A DNA stretch of 64,000 nt from Leptobrachium leishanense (lineage: Eukaryota > Chordata > Amphibia > Anura > Megophryidae), in NCBI GenBank assembly GCA_009667805.1, contig CM019064.1:73282400-73346399 (forward strand), given 5' to 3'. The notes under the pieces were generated by a model that saw nothing but the letters and a program-made list of their open reading frames with translations, was not told the origin of the DNA and made no database searches. Shown here piece by piece: positions 20,601 through 31,200 of this stretch. Position numbers and translations under genes: made by a program. Every line of letters starts with the position of its first letter. Within the stretch, counting starts at the first letter, position 1.

Positions 20601-23513
20601 TCATCTCCACGCACGGAATATAGCCGCACTGATAGATTCTGGCAATGTATTGGCAGCTAGCAGGAAAAAGCTATTCTTAATCAGTGTGTTTTGCCTATTC
20701 CCATTAACCGCAGCCTCAGAAGCACCTGTGTCATCACTTGGTAACCTACCAGTGCCTGGAAATGTGTTACACAAGTGTTGCTTTAGAGCGTCCTCAAGTT
20801 GTTTCATCCTGTCCTCCCTCTGTGCGGGCAGGACGAGCTCTGCAAATTTACCCTTGTATCGTGGATCAAGAAGGCTTGCCAGCCAGTAAAGATCCCTCTC
20901 CTTGATAGCATGAATCCTGGGGTCCTTTAGCAGGCTTTGCAGGATAAGGGAGCTCATGCAGCATAGGTTGGAGGCGGCTTTAGCTTCCGAGTCTTCCTGG
21001 TCAATGAGGATGACCCCATTGTACACTTCCTCCTCCCAGCCACGTATTAGTCCTTGGGTTTCAGGGCACACAAAACCTTCCCTTGAGGAATCCCCACTTT
21101 CAATGCCCCTACTACTTAAATATTCCTCCTCATCCTCCTCCTGTCTGATCTGAGGACCCACAGGAATGCTGTCTGCGTAAAGACTGGGGCCTTGAGAGCT
21201 AGGGAAGGCCTCCTCTTCCTCCCGCTGCTCTGCCTCTAGTGCCACATCTATAATTCCCCCCAGAGTGCGCTCCAGCAGGAACACTAAAGGAATTGTGTCA
21301 CTGATGCATGCACTGTCCCTGCTCACCATCCTCGTTGCCTCCTCAAATGGTGACAGTACAGTGCATGCATCCTTGATCATCAGCCACTGCGGGGGGAAAA
21401 AAAAACAAGTTGACCTGAACCTGTCCTTGTGCCATACTCACACAGGTACTCATTGATGGCCCTCTGCTGCTTATGCAGATGCTGCAGCATTGCCAATATC
21501 GAGTTCCACCTGGTGGGCATGTCACAGATCAGACGGTTTGTGGGAAGGTGGAATTCGCTTTGAATTTCTGCCAGGCGAACACTTGCTGAGAATGACCGTT
21601 TTAAGTGGCTGCAGACTTTTCTGGCCTGGCTGAGAAGCTCTGCCAGCCCTGGGTACCTGGTTATGAAACGCTGTACCACTAGATTTAGGACGTGTACTAG
21701 GCATGGTACATGCGTCAATTTACCCTTGCGTAGGGCGGATAGAAGGTTGCAGCCATTATCACAGACGACCATTCTTAGCTCAAGCTGGCGTGGTGTTAAC
21801 CATCTCTGCGCCTTCCCCTGCAGAGCTGACAGAATTTCTGGCCCGGTGTGGCTCCTGTCCCCTAAACAAACCAGCTCAAGCACAATATGGCATCTTTTGC
21901 TTGAGCCATTGCGTAGCCCCTGCCACGCGTCGGTTTAACTGCCACTTTGCCAGAGACATTGAAGGAGGAGGAGGAGGTAGAAGAGGAAGAGGTGGTGGAG
22001 CAGACAGACCTCATATAAGCAGCTTTCTGGAGGCGTGGTGGATGAACAAGCTCCAGCACAGAGCCCCATCCTGGATCCCTCCCAGCTGCAAGCAGAGTTA
22101 CCCAGTGTACCGTGAAGGAAATGTAACGGCCCTGTCCATGCTTGCTTGACCACGTGTCTAAAGTCAGGTGCACCTTGCTGCTGACTGCCTTTCCCATTGA
22201 CTCCATAACATTGTCTTCCACGTGCTGGTATAGTGCTGGAATAGCCTTCCGTGAAAAGAAACAGCGTTTTGGAACCTGCCACTGTGGTACAGCAGATTCG
22301 GCAAATTCACAGAAAGGAGCAGAGTCCACCAGCTGGAAAGGCAGCAGCTGCAATGCGAGTAATTTTGCTAAGCTGGCATTTAGACGGTGTGCTTGGGATC
22401 ATTGGGACTATATTTTTTCTTACGCTGCAGCAGCTGGGGCAACGTAATCTGACTGCGTAAATCTTCAGCTGATGGGATGCTGTCACATTGTGAGGAAGGA
22501 CCTGGTACACCCATTACTGTAGCATCATCCCTGTCGGTGGAGGTTGTAGGTAATGACATGGCAGGACATACAGTGGGGGTAGAGACAGATGAGGAGGAGG
22601 ACCTATGTAAAGTGTTGTGCCAACGGGATGCATGGCAGGTGGTCATATGTCGCCTCAGGCACGTGGTACCCAAGTTTTTGATGTCTTTCCCACACTTGAT
22701 CCTCTTCCGACATAGCTTACAAATAGCAATGGTGCAGTCTGCTGCACATGTCGTGAAGAACTGCCAGACAGAAGAGATCCTGGACATGTGCTGCAAGACA
22801 ACAGCGCTCTGCACCTGAGCAGCTCTGACATCTGATGCCTTGGACTGGCTATGGTTGCTCATAGAGGACGTTGTGCCTCGTTTTTGTTGTGCCTCCTCCT
22901 CACTTGACTCCTCTGTTCGATCAGGCACCCAGGTGGAGTCAGTGACCTCTTCATCATTGTCATCACCCCCTATCCCTTCGTCACTGGAGCCAACTTGGCA
23001 GTATTCTGCAGCTGCTGGGGCAACATGAGTGCCAGTTATTTGTGTGTCAATGGCACCCTCTCCCTCTAGGTTGATTATACTCCCTTCCTCAACCACAGAG
23101 TTTGAATCAGAGCACTGTAGTTGCTGCGCATCCTCAAACAGCATGTCACCGTCATTGTAGTCAAACAATTCAGCTGACTCCGCTGTTTATGTTGGTGAGG
23201 CTACGGCAGGAGTAGCTGTGGACATGGAGGCTGCATTAGATGCTTTGGCAGCTGAGGTGGACTGTAAAGCACTACAAGCCTGGCTGGCAGAGGACTCGGA
23301 GGATGAGGATGGCCTGGTTAGCCATTCCTGCAAATCCTCTGTATGTTACTGCAGCATAAGATGGCCAGCACCAGTTAGAAAGGACAAGTGTGCCCCTGCA
23401 GAGGATGCAGCACGTCCACGATGACCTGAGGCACTGCCTTCCGAAACAGAGGCTGCTTGCCCTCTTATCTGTGTCTGGGAGTGTCTGCCTGTCCTTTTTG
23501 GTCTTTCTGACAT
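20601..23513 (-). pseudogene. hAT transposase with BED zinc finger (ZBED type), decayed
   Basis: Reading begins at ATG 23513-23511 (MSERPKRTGRHSQTQ). Two in-frame TAA stops follow at codons 56 (23348-23346) and 109 (23189-23187), then an open stretch 23168-22380 holds a BED finger (SVWQFFTTCAADCTIAIC, CKLC, later RRHMTTCH). The frame then changes at about 22390. Next comes the catalytic part: KVHLTLDTWSSKHGQGRYIS with the first Asp; another frame change near 21880 at an A-run; MVVCDNGCNLLSAL with the second Asp; PCLVHVLNLVVQR; DMPTRWNSILAML; a further frame change near 21405; then IKDACTVLSPFEEATRMVS and LASLLDPRYKG. The hATC domain that should follow is absent. The protein would cut and paste elements ending in TAGGGATGGGC. 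With two stops, three shifts and no C-terminus it cannot be active. Confidence 0.88.
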
Positions 23514-23642
23514 GGTGACTTATATATAGATTAAAGATATACAGAACTCTGATTCAACTCTGGTATAAAGATTAAAGATATTCAGAACTCCGATATAAGT
23601 CTGCGATTTTACTGATATTTTCCCTGCAAGGCTGCCAGTATC

Positions 23643-23645
<3 letters not shown>

Positions 23646-23678
<33 letters not shown>
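23646..23678. repeat. (CT)n microsatellite
   Basis: About 16 uninterrupted CT units in the hAT leader. Confidence 0.95.
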
Positions 23679-23681
<3 letters not shown>

Positions 23682-23768
23682 CACTTCCTCTCCTGCAGGC
23701 TGCAACACCCTGATAGCTGGCAACAGCCAGATTCAACTCTCAATAGATAAACAGATGAACTCTGATTA

Positions 23769-23853
23769 AACTATTTTATTTATAAAGGATTTTACCAGGA
23801 AGGATACATTGAGATTTCTCTCGTTTTCAAGTATGTCCTGGGTGTTGTATGGT
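23769..23853 (-). mobile_element. Short retroelement 3' tail (CCAGGAAGGATACATTGAG repeat)
   Basis: The ~85-bp block TTTTACCAGGAAGGATACA...AAGTATGTCCTGGG recurs at 26786-26848 and 46980-47058 inside unrelated elements. On the minus strand it ends in A/T-rich TTTATAAATAAA, as expected of 5'-truncated LINE or SINE tails. The family is not named. Confidence 0.6.
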
Positions 23854-23892
23854 ATCTAGAATTAGATCAAAGATATACAGATTTTTCAGAAC

Positions 23893-24650
23893 AATGCTAT
23901 AAATCAGTGATACACACTGTCCCTGATAGCCGGGCTGTGCCAAGACAGATTCAAATTTGCTGAACTCTGGTATAACTCTCTGATACACACTGATAACAGG
24001 CTGTGCCAAGACAGATTCTAATTTGCTGAACTGTGGTATAACTCACTGATACACACTGATAACAGGCTGTGCCAAGACAGATTCTAATTTGCTGAACTGT
24101 GGCATAACTCACTGATATACTTCTTGGCACAGCCTGTTATCAGTGTGTAACTCTCTGATACACACTGATAAAAGGCTGTGCCAAGACAGATTCTAACTTG
24201 CTGTACTGTGGTATAACTCACTGATACACACTGATAACAGGCTGTGCCAAGACCGATTCTAATTTGCTGAACTCTGGTATAACTCTCTGATACACACTGA
24301 TAAAAGGCTGTGCCAAGACAGATTCTAACTTGCTGTACTGTGGTATAACTCACTGATACACACTGATAACAGGCTGTGCCAAGACCGATTCAAATTTGCT
24401 GAACTCTGGTATAACTCACTGATACACACTGAAAACAGGTTGTGCCAAGACAGATTCTAATTTGCTGAACTGTGGTATAACTCACTGATACACACTGTCC
24501 CTGATAGCCTGGCAGTGCCAAGACAGATTAAAATTCCCAGAAATCTCCTACAGTTCACTGATACACACTGTCCCTGATACAATCTGTGTTGGCACTGCCA
24601 GGCTAATTCCCAGAAATCTCCTACAACGTCACTGATACACCCTGACAGAA
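23893..24650. repeat. Subterminal ~65-bp tandem array of the hAT element
   Basis: About nine to ten copies of a unit containing GGCTGTGCCAAGACAGATTC and GGTATAACTCACTGATACAC. One short segment at 24121-24150 (TTGGCACAGCCTGTTATCAG) is inverted relative to the rest. Repeated subterminal motifs are where hAT transposases bind in other systems, so these may be binding sites. Confidence 0.8.
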
Positions 24651-24960
24651 CAATCTCCTCTCCTTTCTGATTCACTCCTGCAAACACACACACTGGGGCT
24701 GCAGGCAGGGAAGCCTTATATAGTGTGCTGCGGGACTTAGCTCTGTGAGCCCATGATTGGGCAAAATTTGCACCTGTCTTGCACCTGACCTGTGGCCAGG
24801 TGCAAGGCTGTAGCCAATTACAAGCTTCAGGCCAGTGGAAAAGTGCATTGTGGTCCATTGTGGTGTATTGTGGGCGAACACGCGGAAATGTTCGATTTTC
24901 GCCGAACGGGCAATGTTCAAATCGAACTCCTGTTCGGATCGAACCGCCAGCCCATCCCTA

Positions 24961-26019
24961 ATTGGGCACTCCTGATGCCTCGTTTGTCTCTAGAAACTAA
25001 GAAAGCCTTGTACTTGCAGAACCTCACAGGGTGCAGACAAATTGAAGTGTCTCCCCCACCTCTTACCCTGTCTTACGTTCTGAAATTAATCACTATAATG
25101 TACCATGTATGACCCTCATTTGGGGACAATCCATGATGTGAGTGGGGTTTAGAGAGCGTAATGGTGGTGGAAATTGTGTGACATGTTACTGCTCATGGTG
25201 CCTCTTGTATCTACAGGATTAATTGCATTTATCTGCTAGTGTGGAGCGTCACAAGTAAATGTAACATTTATAATTAAGGTGTTCTGATTAGAATGCGCAT
25301 AATCAATGTAGCTCCATCAGCACTTTGATATATTGTGAATACTAGCCAGCATGCATATTATCCATTCCCCTACAGCACATCTTCTATAAACAATAAACAT
25401 ATGTTACTCTTCATGGGACCTCATGTATATGGGCTTTATATCTTCTCTCTTTGCATATATTTGCTTTGAGGCCACATAAACAAAAGTAACATTATATTAA
25501 GGCTAATTAATCTTGGAGCTATTGGAGGAATTATTTGGACGCGTTATGGACACTTTGCTGATAGTTGCTACATTTTATGATTACATGTTGCATTTACTTG
25601 CTAGTGTCGAGCAGAGCGTCGCGAGCAAATGTAACATTTATAATTAAGGTATCCTGATTAAGTAATGCTATACTGAAACGGAAGTTAGGTTATCGCTTTT
25701 TGGCACCGTATGGACCGTACACTTAATTTACTAAACATTTCTGTAGATTTTGTTATCTCATTGTACCATCGTGTTGTAATAGACTAATGTACTACATTCA
25801 ACCTGAGCCACAAAAAATTGTTAAAAAGAATAGGTCCTTTAAAATAATAAAAAGGTCTATTAAATAATAATAAAGTCTATAAAAAATGTCTTTAAAAAAA
25901 CCATGAAAATTATTTTTTAAAAATAAAGATTTTTTTAAAAAAATAATAAATTGTCTTTAAAAAAACATAAGAAGATTTTACATTTATTACATTAAAACCT
26001 ATTAGCTTCAGCTGTTTAA
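24961..26019. other. Unassigned AT-rich stretch with a dispersed direct repeat
   Basis: 25227-25291 and 25587-25661 are about 65-75-bp direct repeats, both ending AAATGTAACATTTATAATTAAGG. 25840-25980 is low-complexity (AATAA/TTTTTAAA). No gene is recognised. Confidence 0.5.
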
Positions 26020-26446
26020 CCTAATTACTCCTGAGATCAAGATGCCCGATTATGAGTTATCTTGATCTGCAGCTATGCAGGACAAAAAGCTAATGATTTT
26101 ATTTTGTTGCAAACAAATTTCATTTGCTTTTGGGCTCCAGAAGATGCCCCCACAGTGAGCATAAAGTCCTAGGTGCTAAAACTGTTTAAAATTACGAAAA
26201 TGAATGTCCTTATACACAGTATCTAACTTTCTCCAGCCAATACGCTGAGCCACAAACTGCATTTCTAACTGCAGTAACTCCTTTTGGCCAGCAGATGGCG
26301 GCATCTGCCGAATAGGTTATTACGGTAAGAAATACACTGGGTATATTACCAAATAATTCTTACTGTATAATGAATTACAATTATTTTTCCACAAAACCAC
26401 TGGTTCCTGACAATGTTTTTTGGAAAATCACTTGGTAGTGAAGGGG
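26020..26446. mobile_element. TTAA-target MITE (CCCCTTCACTAC family)
   Basis: Left TTAA at 26016-26019, right TTGA at 26447-26450 (one change). It shares AGAAATACACTGGGTATA and GGAAAATCACTTGGTAGTG with the copies at 46904 and 60872. No coding sequence. 26451-26673 beyond it looks like PIF-like family debris. Confidence 0.7.
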
Positions 26447-26681
26447 TTGAACCTATCAAATTGAAATCACTAATGACTGGTCATTTCACAAAAATTTCGC
26501 TGCAATTCAGCGTTCTGTGTATAGATGAATCATTACTTCTCTATGGGAACATTTTGTGGGCGGATCACAATGAATTGCGGGGAAATGCTGCATATTTTGT
26601 TGTCCAATTGCCTGTATTTGGTGAATTGACTGCTTAGAGAATGCACAAATTGCCCCAAATTAACCAGACTTTTGTGGTTAT

Positions 26682-27668
26682 CAGTGGCATCACAAGGGGG
26701 GGTGGGGGTGCTGCCCGCATTGGGTGACACCACCCCCTAGGGTGACACCCTAAAAAAATATATATATATATATATATTTTTTTTTTACACAAAAATATTT
26801 TACCAGGAAGGATACATTGAGAATTCTCTCATTTTCAAGTATGTCCTGGGTTGGCAAGGCCTAGGCTGGCACTTTCCAGGGGGCGGCAAAAAAAAACACC
26901 ACAAAGAGGATATTCACAGAGCACCAAAATGACACAGACATTTCAGTGTTCTGTTGTTCCCTGCAATTTGGGGAATCAAATTTCCCCGGTGAATTCACCG
27001 CAGGGTCCCTGAAATGCAGGGAATCAACCATTGAATGCCGCCGCAAACCTGTCACCCGCTGTTTTAAAAAAAACCTCTGGACGAAAATGTCTGGAATTAA
27101 CATATAAGGTCCTAGGAATTGTAATAAAAAGGTCTGTTACAGAAAAAAAGAAAAACCGCTATTAGAAAAAATAAATTGGATTTTTTTTAAAAAAATGCCT
27201 AAAACATAGTAAAAAAATAAAATCAATAAATAGATTTTTTACTATGGATTAAAGTAATAAATGGTTTATTAGATATTGGATAAAAACAGGAATGTTTTTA
27301 ATATTGAAACCTATGGTGTTCGTTCGCCCTGAATAAACCTGCCAAATGAAAACACCGGACATCAGGACATTTATTTGCTGTTCGGTGTCTCTGAACAGAT
27401 TAACCATTACTACTCTATGGGGACTTTCACTGCCTTCGAACAGGCACCGTACTTGCTGGCAGTTGGCCAAAATTTGCGTATGAGCATATGAGAGAGCTCC
27501 ACAGCAATAAACCTCACAGTAATGTGCGCCGTGTATGAGCATTAAGTGTTATATGGGAGTATTGATTTATGAGTAAAAGTAGTTAAACCCCCCTAAAACT
27601 CCCCCCGGGGGGGGGGTTGACACCATAAGTTACCGCACCGGGTGACACCAACCCTAGAGATACCACTG
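26682..27668. mobile_element. hAT-type non-autonomous element (CAGTGGCATC ends)
   Basis: Flanked by the perfect 8-bp duplication GTGGTTAT (26674-26681, 27669-27676). Inverted ends are CAGTGGCATC and CAGTGGTATC. The GGGTGACACC motif occurs near both ends. Inside lie a (TA)n run, the CCAGGAAGGATACATTGAG tail (26786-26848), and an inverted ~500-bp piece of the PIF-like CAGGGTWATTC family (26930-27480). No transposase. Confidence 0.85.
26786..26848 (-). mobile_element. Short retroelement 3' tail (CCAGGAAGGATACATTGAG repeat)
   Basis: Second of three copies; see 23769-23853. Adjoins a (TA)n/T-run at its left, as expected for the A/T-rich 3' end. Confidence 0.55.
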
Positions 27669-28249
27669 GTGGTTATACTTATGGGGAATTCATTAAATTA
27701 AACAGAAATGGAGAATATTTTAGTGCTTTAATCCAGTGAACCAATCTTCCAGTGATGTCATTGTGTACTTACACAATGATGTACTGTAAGCTAGGGATGT
27801 GCGTTTCGGGTTTCGGAATTTCGGAATTTTCACGAAATTTCACTATTCGTGTTATTGGATGCGGCCGATTTTCCGAAAATTTTTAGATCCGAAAACGGCA
27901 GATCCGAAATGTTTTCCGAGCCGAAACTAAATATTTTCGGAATTTTCGAATGGACTTGAAATGTGTCAAATCGAAATTTATTTTCGCTCTATTCATGATT
28001 TCGGTTCCATTCGTGATTTCGGTTCCATTTCGGTAATTCTGGACATCGTATATTTAACTATTACCGGTTATATCACTTGTTTTTTTTTTTCCAATGATCC
28101 GATAATTCTGTCGATACGAAAATTCGCAATCGGGTCGGATCCGATTCGTCCGCGGGTCGCGCATGCGCGCGCGCGCAGATGTCGTAACTTAATTGAGCCA
28201 TTTTTGTAGAGAGTTTTGACAATTGCCAAAAAAATTTAAATTATTTATC

Positions 28250-31200
28250 ATGGCTGAAGGAAGAGACAGAGAGTCCCATTCGGACACCTCCTCATCTGCT
28301 TCCACCCCAGAGACACCCAGGAAGAAGCGGGCCAGCAACATGGCATTTGAGGAGATGTTGGAGCTGGTCCGCATCTTTGATAAAAAAGATTACGACTGCC
28401 GTAAGGGCCCTTACGGCAGAAAGAATAATGCGCGCAAGAACCGTATCCTAGATAAGCTACGCACCACCATCGCGGAATTATTTGGGAAAGACCGGACAAA
28501 GGACCAGCTCCGAAAACGCTGGTCTGACCTTAAGACGCGCGAGCAGGAGCAGCTGAGGCACATCCGGTGTGTCATAGCCAAACGTAAGTGTCATGTTATA
28601 TTGTAAAGCGCTGCGCAAACTGTTGGCGCTATATAAATCCTGTATAATAATAATAATGTGCTTGCATGTGCTAATGTGCACAGAAATACCTTGATTTATC
28701 TAGTCCTTTTTTCATGCAATGTGATTGTGTATAGCTTTGCGTTTTCACAACTCGTCATACATGCATTTTTGCCATAGCTCTTCCTTTTTGTGATTTTACG
28801 TATTCATGAAAATTGTGACATTTGATGTATGTAGATGAAGTTACAATGCTGGATTTCTTTTGGCACTGTGTGTAGTCTGTAGTGTGCTGGGGGGGAGGTT
28901 GTTGTGATTGGGTGATGCATACGAGATGACCCGCAGCTTGCCCAATATTGGCTCCCACCTGCGCATCAATAAAAATCTCTGCGTCTCTGCTAAGTGGTAG
29001 GATGGGACATGTAGTTCTTCTGAAAGTGCATCCAAACAGAGCCGCCTTCAATACATCCTCAGCAGCTGCTGAATTGTTGCAGCGCAGCAATTCAGTTTGC
29101 TGCAGCAGTGTTATTATTGAACGCTTTAGATGCAAATTTCAAAACAAAATGGCCGATTTCTGTTTCTGCAATATCCACAGTTTTATTAGCAGAAACTGAA
29201 AGTGAAACTGAGGCTGAGGCCTTCTATAAAATAACTAAAAGCAGTCACACAATGCATTTTGTATGCACACAACACAAATAATAGTTTTTATTGAATAAAC
29301 GTAATGTTTACTTCTGAAAAAAATATATAATTGAACGGTAATATATGTCTATGTGCAGAGGAAATAAATAAATATTTTGTGACTTTAGAACTATGAGATG
29401 GGAGTAGTGGTGGGTCAAGCTGGTAGTGCTAGTGGGTAGTGGAGGGGTGTCGCAATACTTTCGGCAATATATTGTATAGATATACCATTTTTTCCAGTCT
29501 GCATTATTTAAGTGTTATTTTTTGGATTTGGCAGAAGACAGGAAGAAGGCAGCATCTGCCCCGGCGGGCACCAGTGCCCCAGTGGAGGAGGAGCCACGGG
29601 CGACCACCAGCGCTGGTATATACTGTTTTATTTTGCAACGACTTTTGGTCAAAAACAGAAAAAAAAATTGTTTACTGTATTTTAATTTAATTTTTTTATG
29701 TATAGCACAAGAGGAGCAGGAGGAGGAAGAGGAGGAGCAGGAGGAGTCAGAGCCTCAGGAGGCCGCCAGCACTGGTATATACATAGTTACATAGTTATAT
29801 AGGCTGAAAAAAGACATGCGTCCATCGGGTTCAGCCTCTCCCACATAACCTACTGCTGTTGATCCAAAAGAAGGCAAAAAACCCAGTCTGAATGCTTGCC
29901 AATATGCAACATACTGGGAAAAAATTCCTTCTTGACCCCAGAATGGCAGTCAGATTTCTCCTTGGATCAAGAAGCTTTTACCCACATATTAAATATTATA
30001 ACCCTTAATATTCTGTGTCTGCAGGAAGTCATCCAGTCGTTTTTTAAAAGTCTGTACAGACTCTGACCCAACCACCTCAACAGGCAGAGAATTCCACAGC
30101 TTAATTGTTCTCACCGTAAAATAACCCTTCCTATGCTTTAAGCTAAATTTTCTTTCTTCCAGTCTAAATGGATGACCCCTTGTCCTATGTATAGTCCTGT
30201 TAATGAATAGGCTATCAGACAATGGTTGATAATGGCCCCGTATATATTTATATAAGGTTATCAGATCCCCTCTAAGGCGCCTTTTCTCTAAACTAAACAG
30301 GTTTAAGCTTGTTAGTCTTTCCTCATAACTTAACCCTTCCATCCCCCTTATTAATTTAGTTGCCCGTCTCTGCACTTTTTCTAGCGATATAATATCTTTT
30401 TTTAAGACAGGTGCCCAAAATTGCACGGCATATTCAAGGTGCGGCCTGACCATTGATTTATACAGAGGCAAAATTATGTTTTCATCCCGTGAGTGAACTC
30501 CCCTTTTAATGCATGCCAGTACTTTGCTGGCCTTGGCGGCTGCTGTTTGACATTGCACATTGTTACTTAGTTTGAAGTCTATGATTATTCCCAAATCCTT
30601 CTCCTGCTTGGATTTCCCTAACTCCGTACCATTTAGGGTATACATTGCTTGTGTGTTCTTCACTCCAAAGTGCATAACTTTACATTTATCTAGATTAAAT
30701 TTCATCTGCCATTTAAGTGCCCAGTCCCCCAATCTATCTAAATCCCTCTGCAGCGAAGTAACATCCTGCTCACATTGTATTACTTTTCCTAGCTTTGTGT
30801 CATCTGCAAACACTGATACATGACTTTCAATGCCTATCTCAAGGTCATTTATAAATAAATTGAATAGTATTGGTCCTATAACAGACCCCTGAGGGACACC
30901 ACTTACCACTGGTGTCCATCTTGAAAATGTACCATTTATGACCACTCTCTGTACCCTATCTTTTAGCCAGTTTTCTATCCAAGAACAAGTATTTTCATCT
31001 AGACCATTTTTTCTTAATTTAAATAGTAACCTTTTGTGTGGAACTGTGTCGAAAGCTTTGGCAAAATCTAAGTAAATCACATCCACTGCGACCTCCTGAT
31101 CTATACTTCTACTTACTTCCTCATAGAACGTAATTAGGTTAGTCTGACATGATCTGTGTTTCATGAAACCATGCTGATTTTTGCCAATTACATTATACCT

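Larger units (their letters stand above)
20586..24960 (-). mobile_element. hAT element, 3' truncated, with TAGGGATGGGC terminus
   Basis: The 5' terminus (right side) reads TAGGGATGGGCTGGCGG leftward from 24960. A 1.4-kb leader with a ~65-bp tandem array and a transposase pseudogene follow. The sequence stops at 20586 inside the transposase, before the hATC dimerisation domain, so the other terminus is missing. The terminus closely matches the TAGGGATGAGC ends at 36341, 41702 and 55854, which are plausibly its non-autonomous relatives. Confidence 0.85.

Noticed and set aside
21380..21420. Intron in the hAT transposase at the T/C-rich tract ending GCAG
   Set aside because: The tract itself encodes the expected residues (FFSPR); only one base is off frame, so an indel is simpler than an intron.
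20956..22818. Plus-strand frames of 65-148 residues
   Set aside because: Antisense to the hAT transposase, with no domains of their own.
23893..24650. CRISPR-like repeat array
   Set aside because: Units are adjacent and degenerate with no unique spacers, one piece is inverted, and the array lies at a hAT end in a eukaryotic genome.
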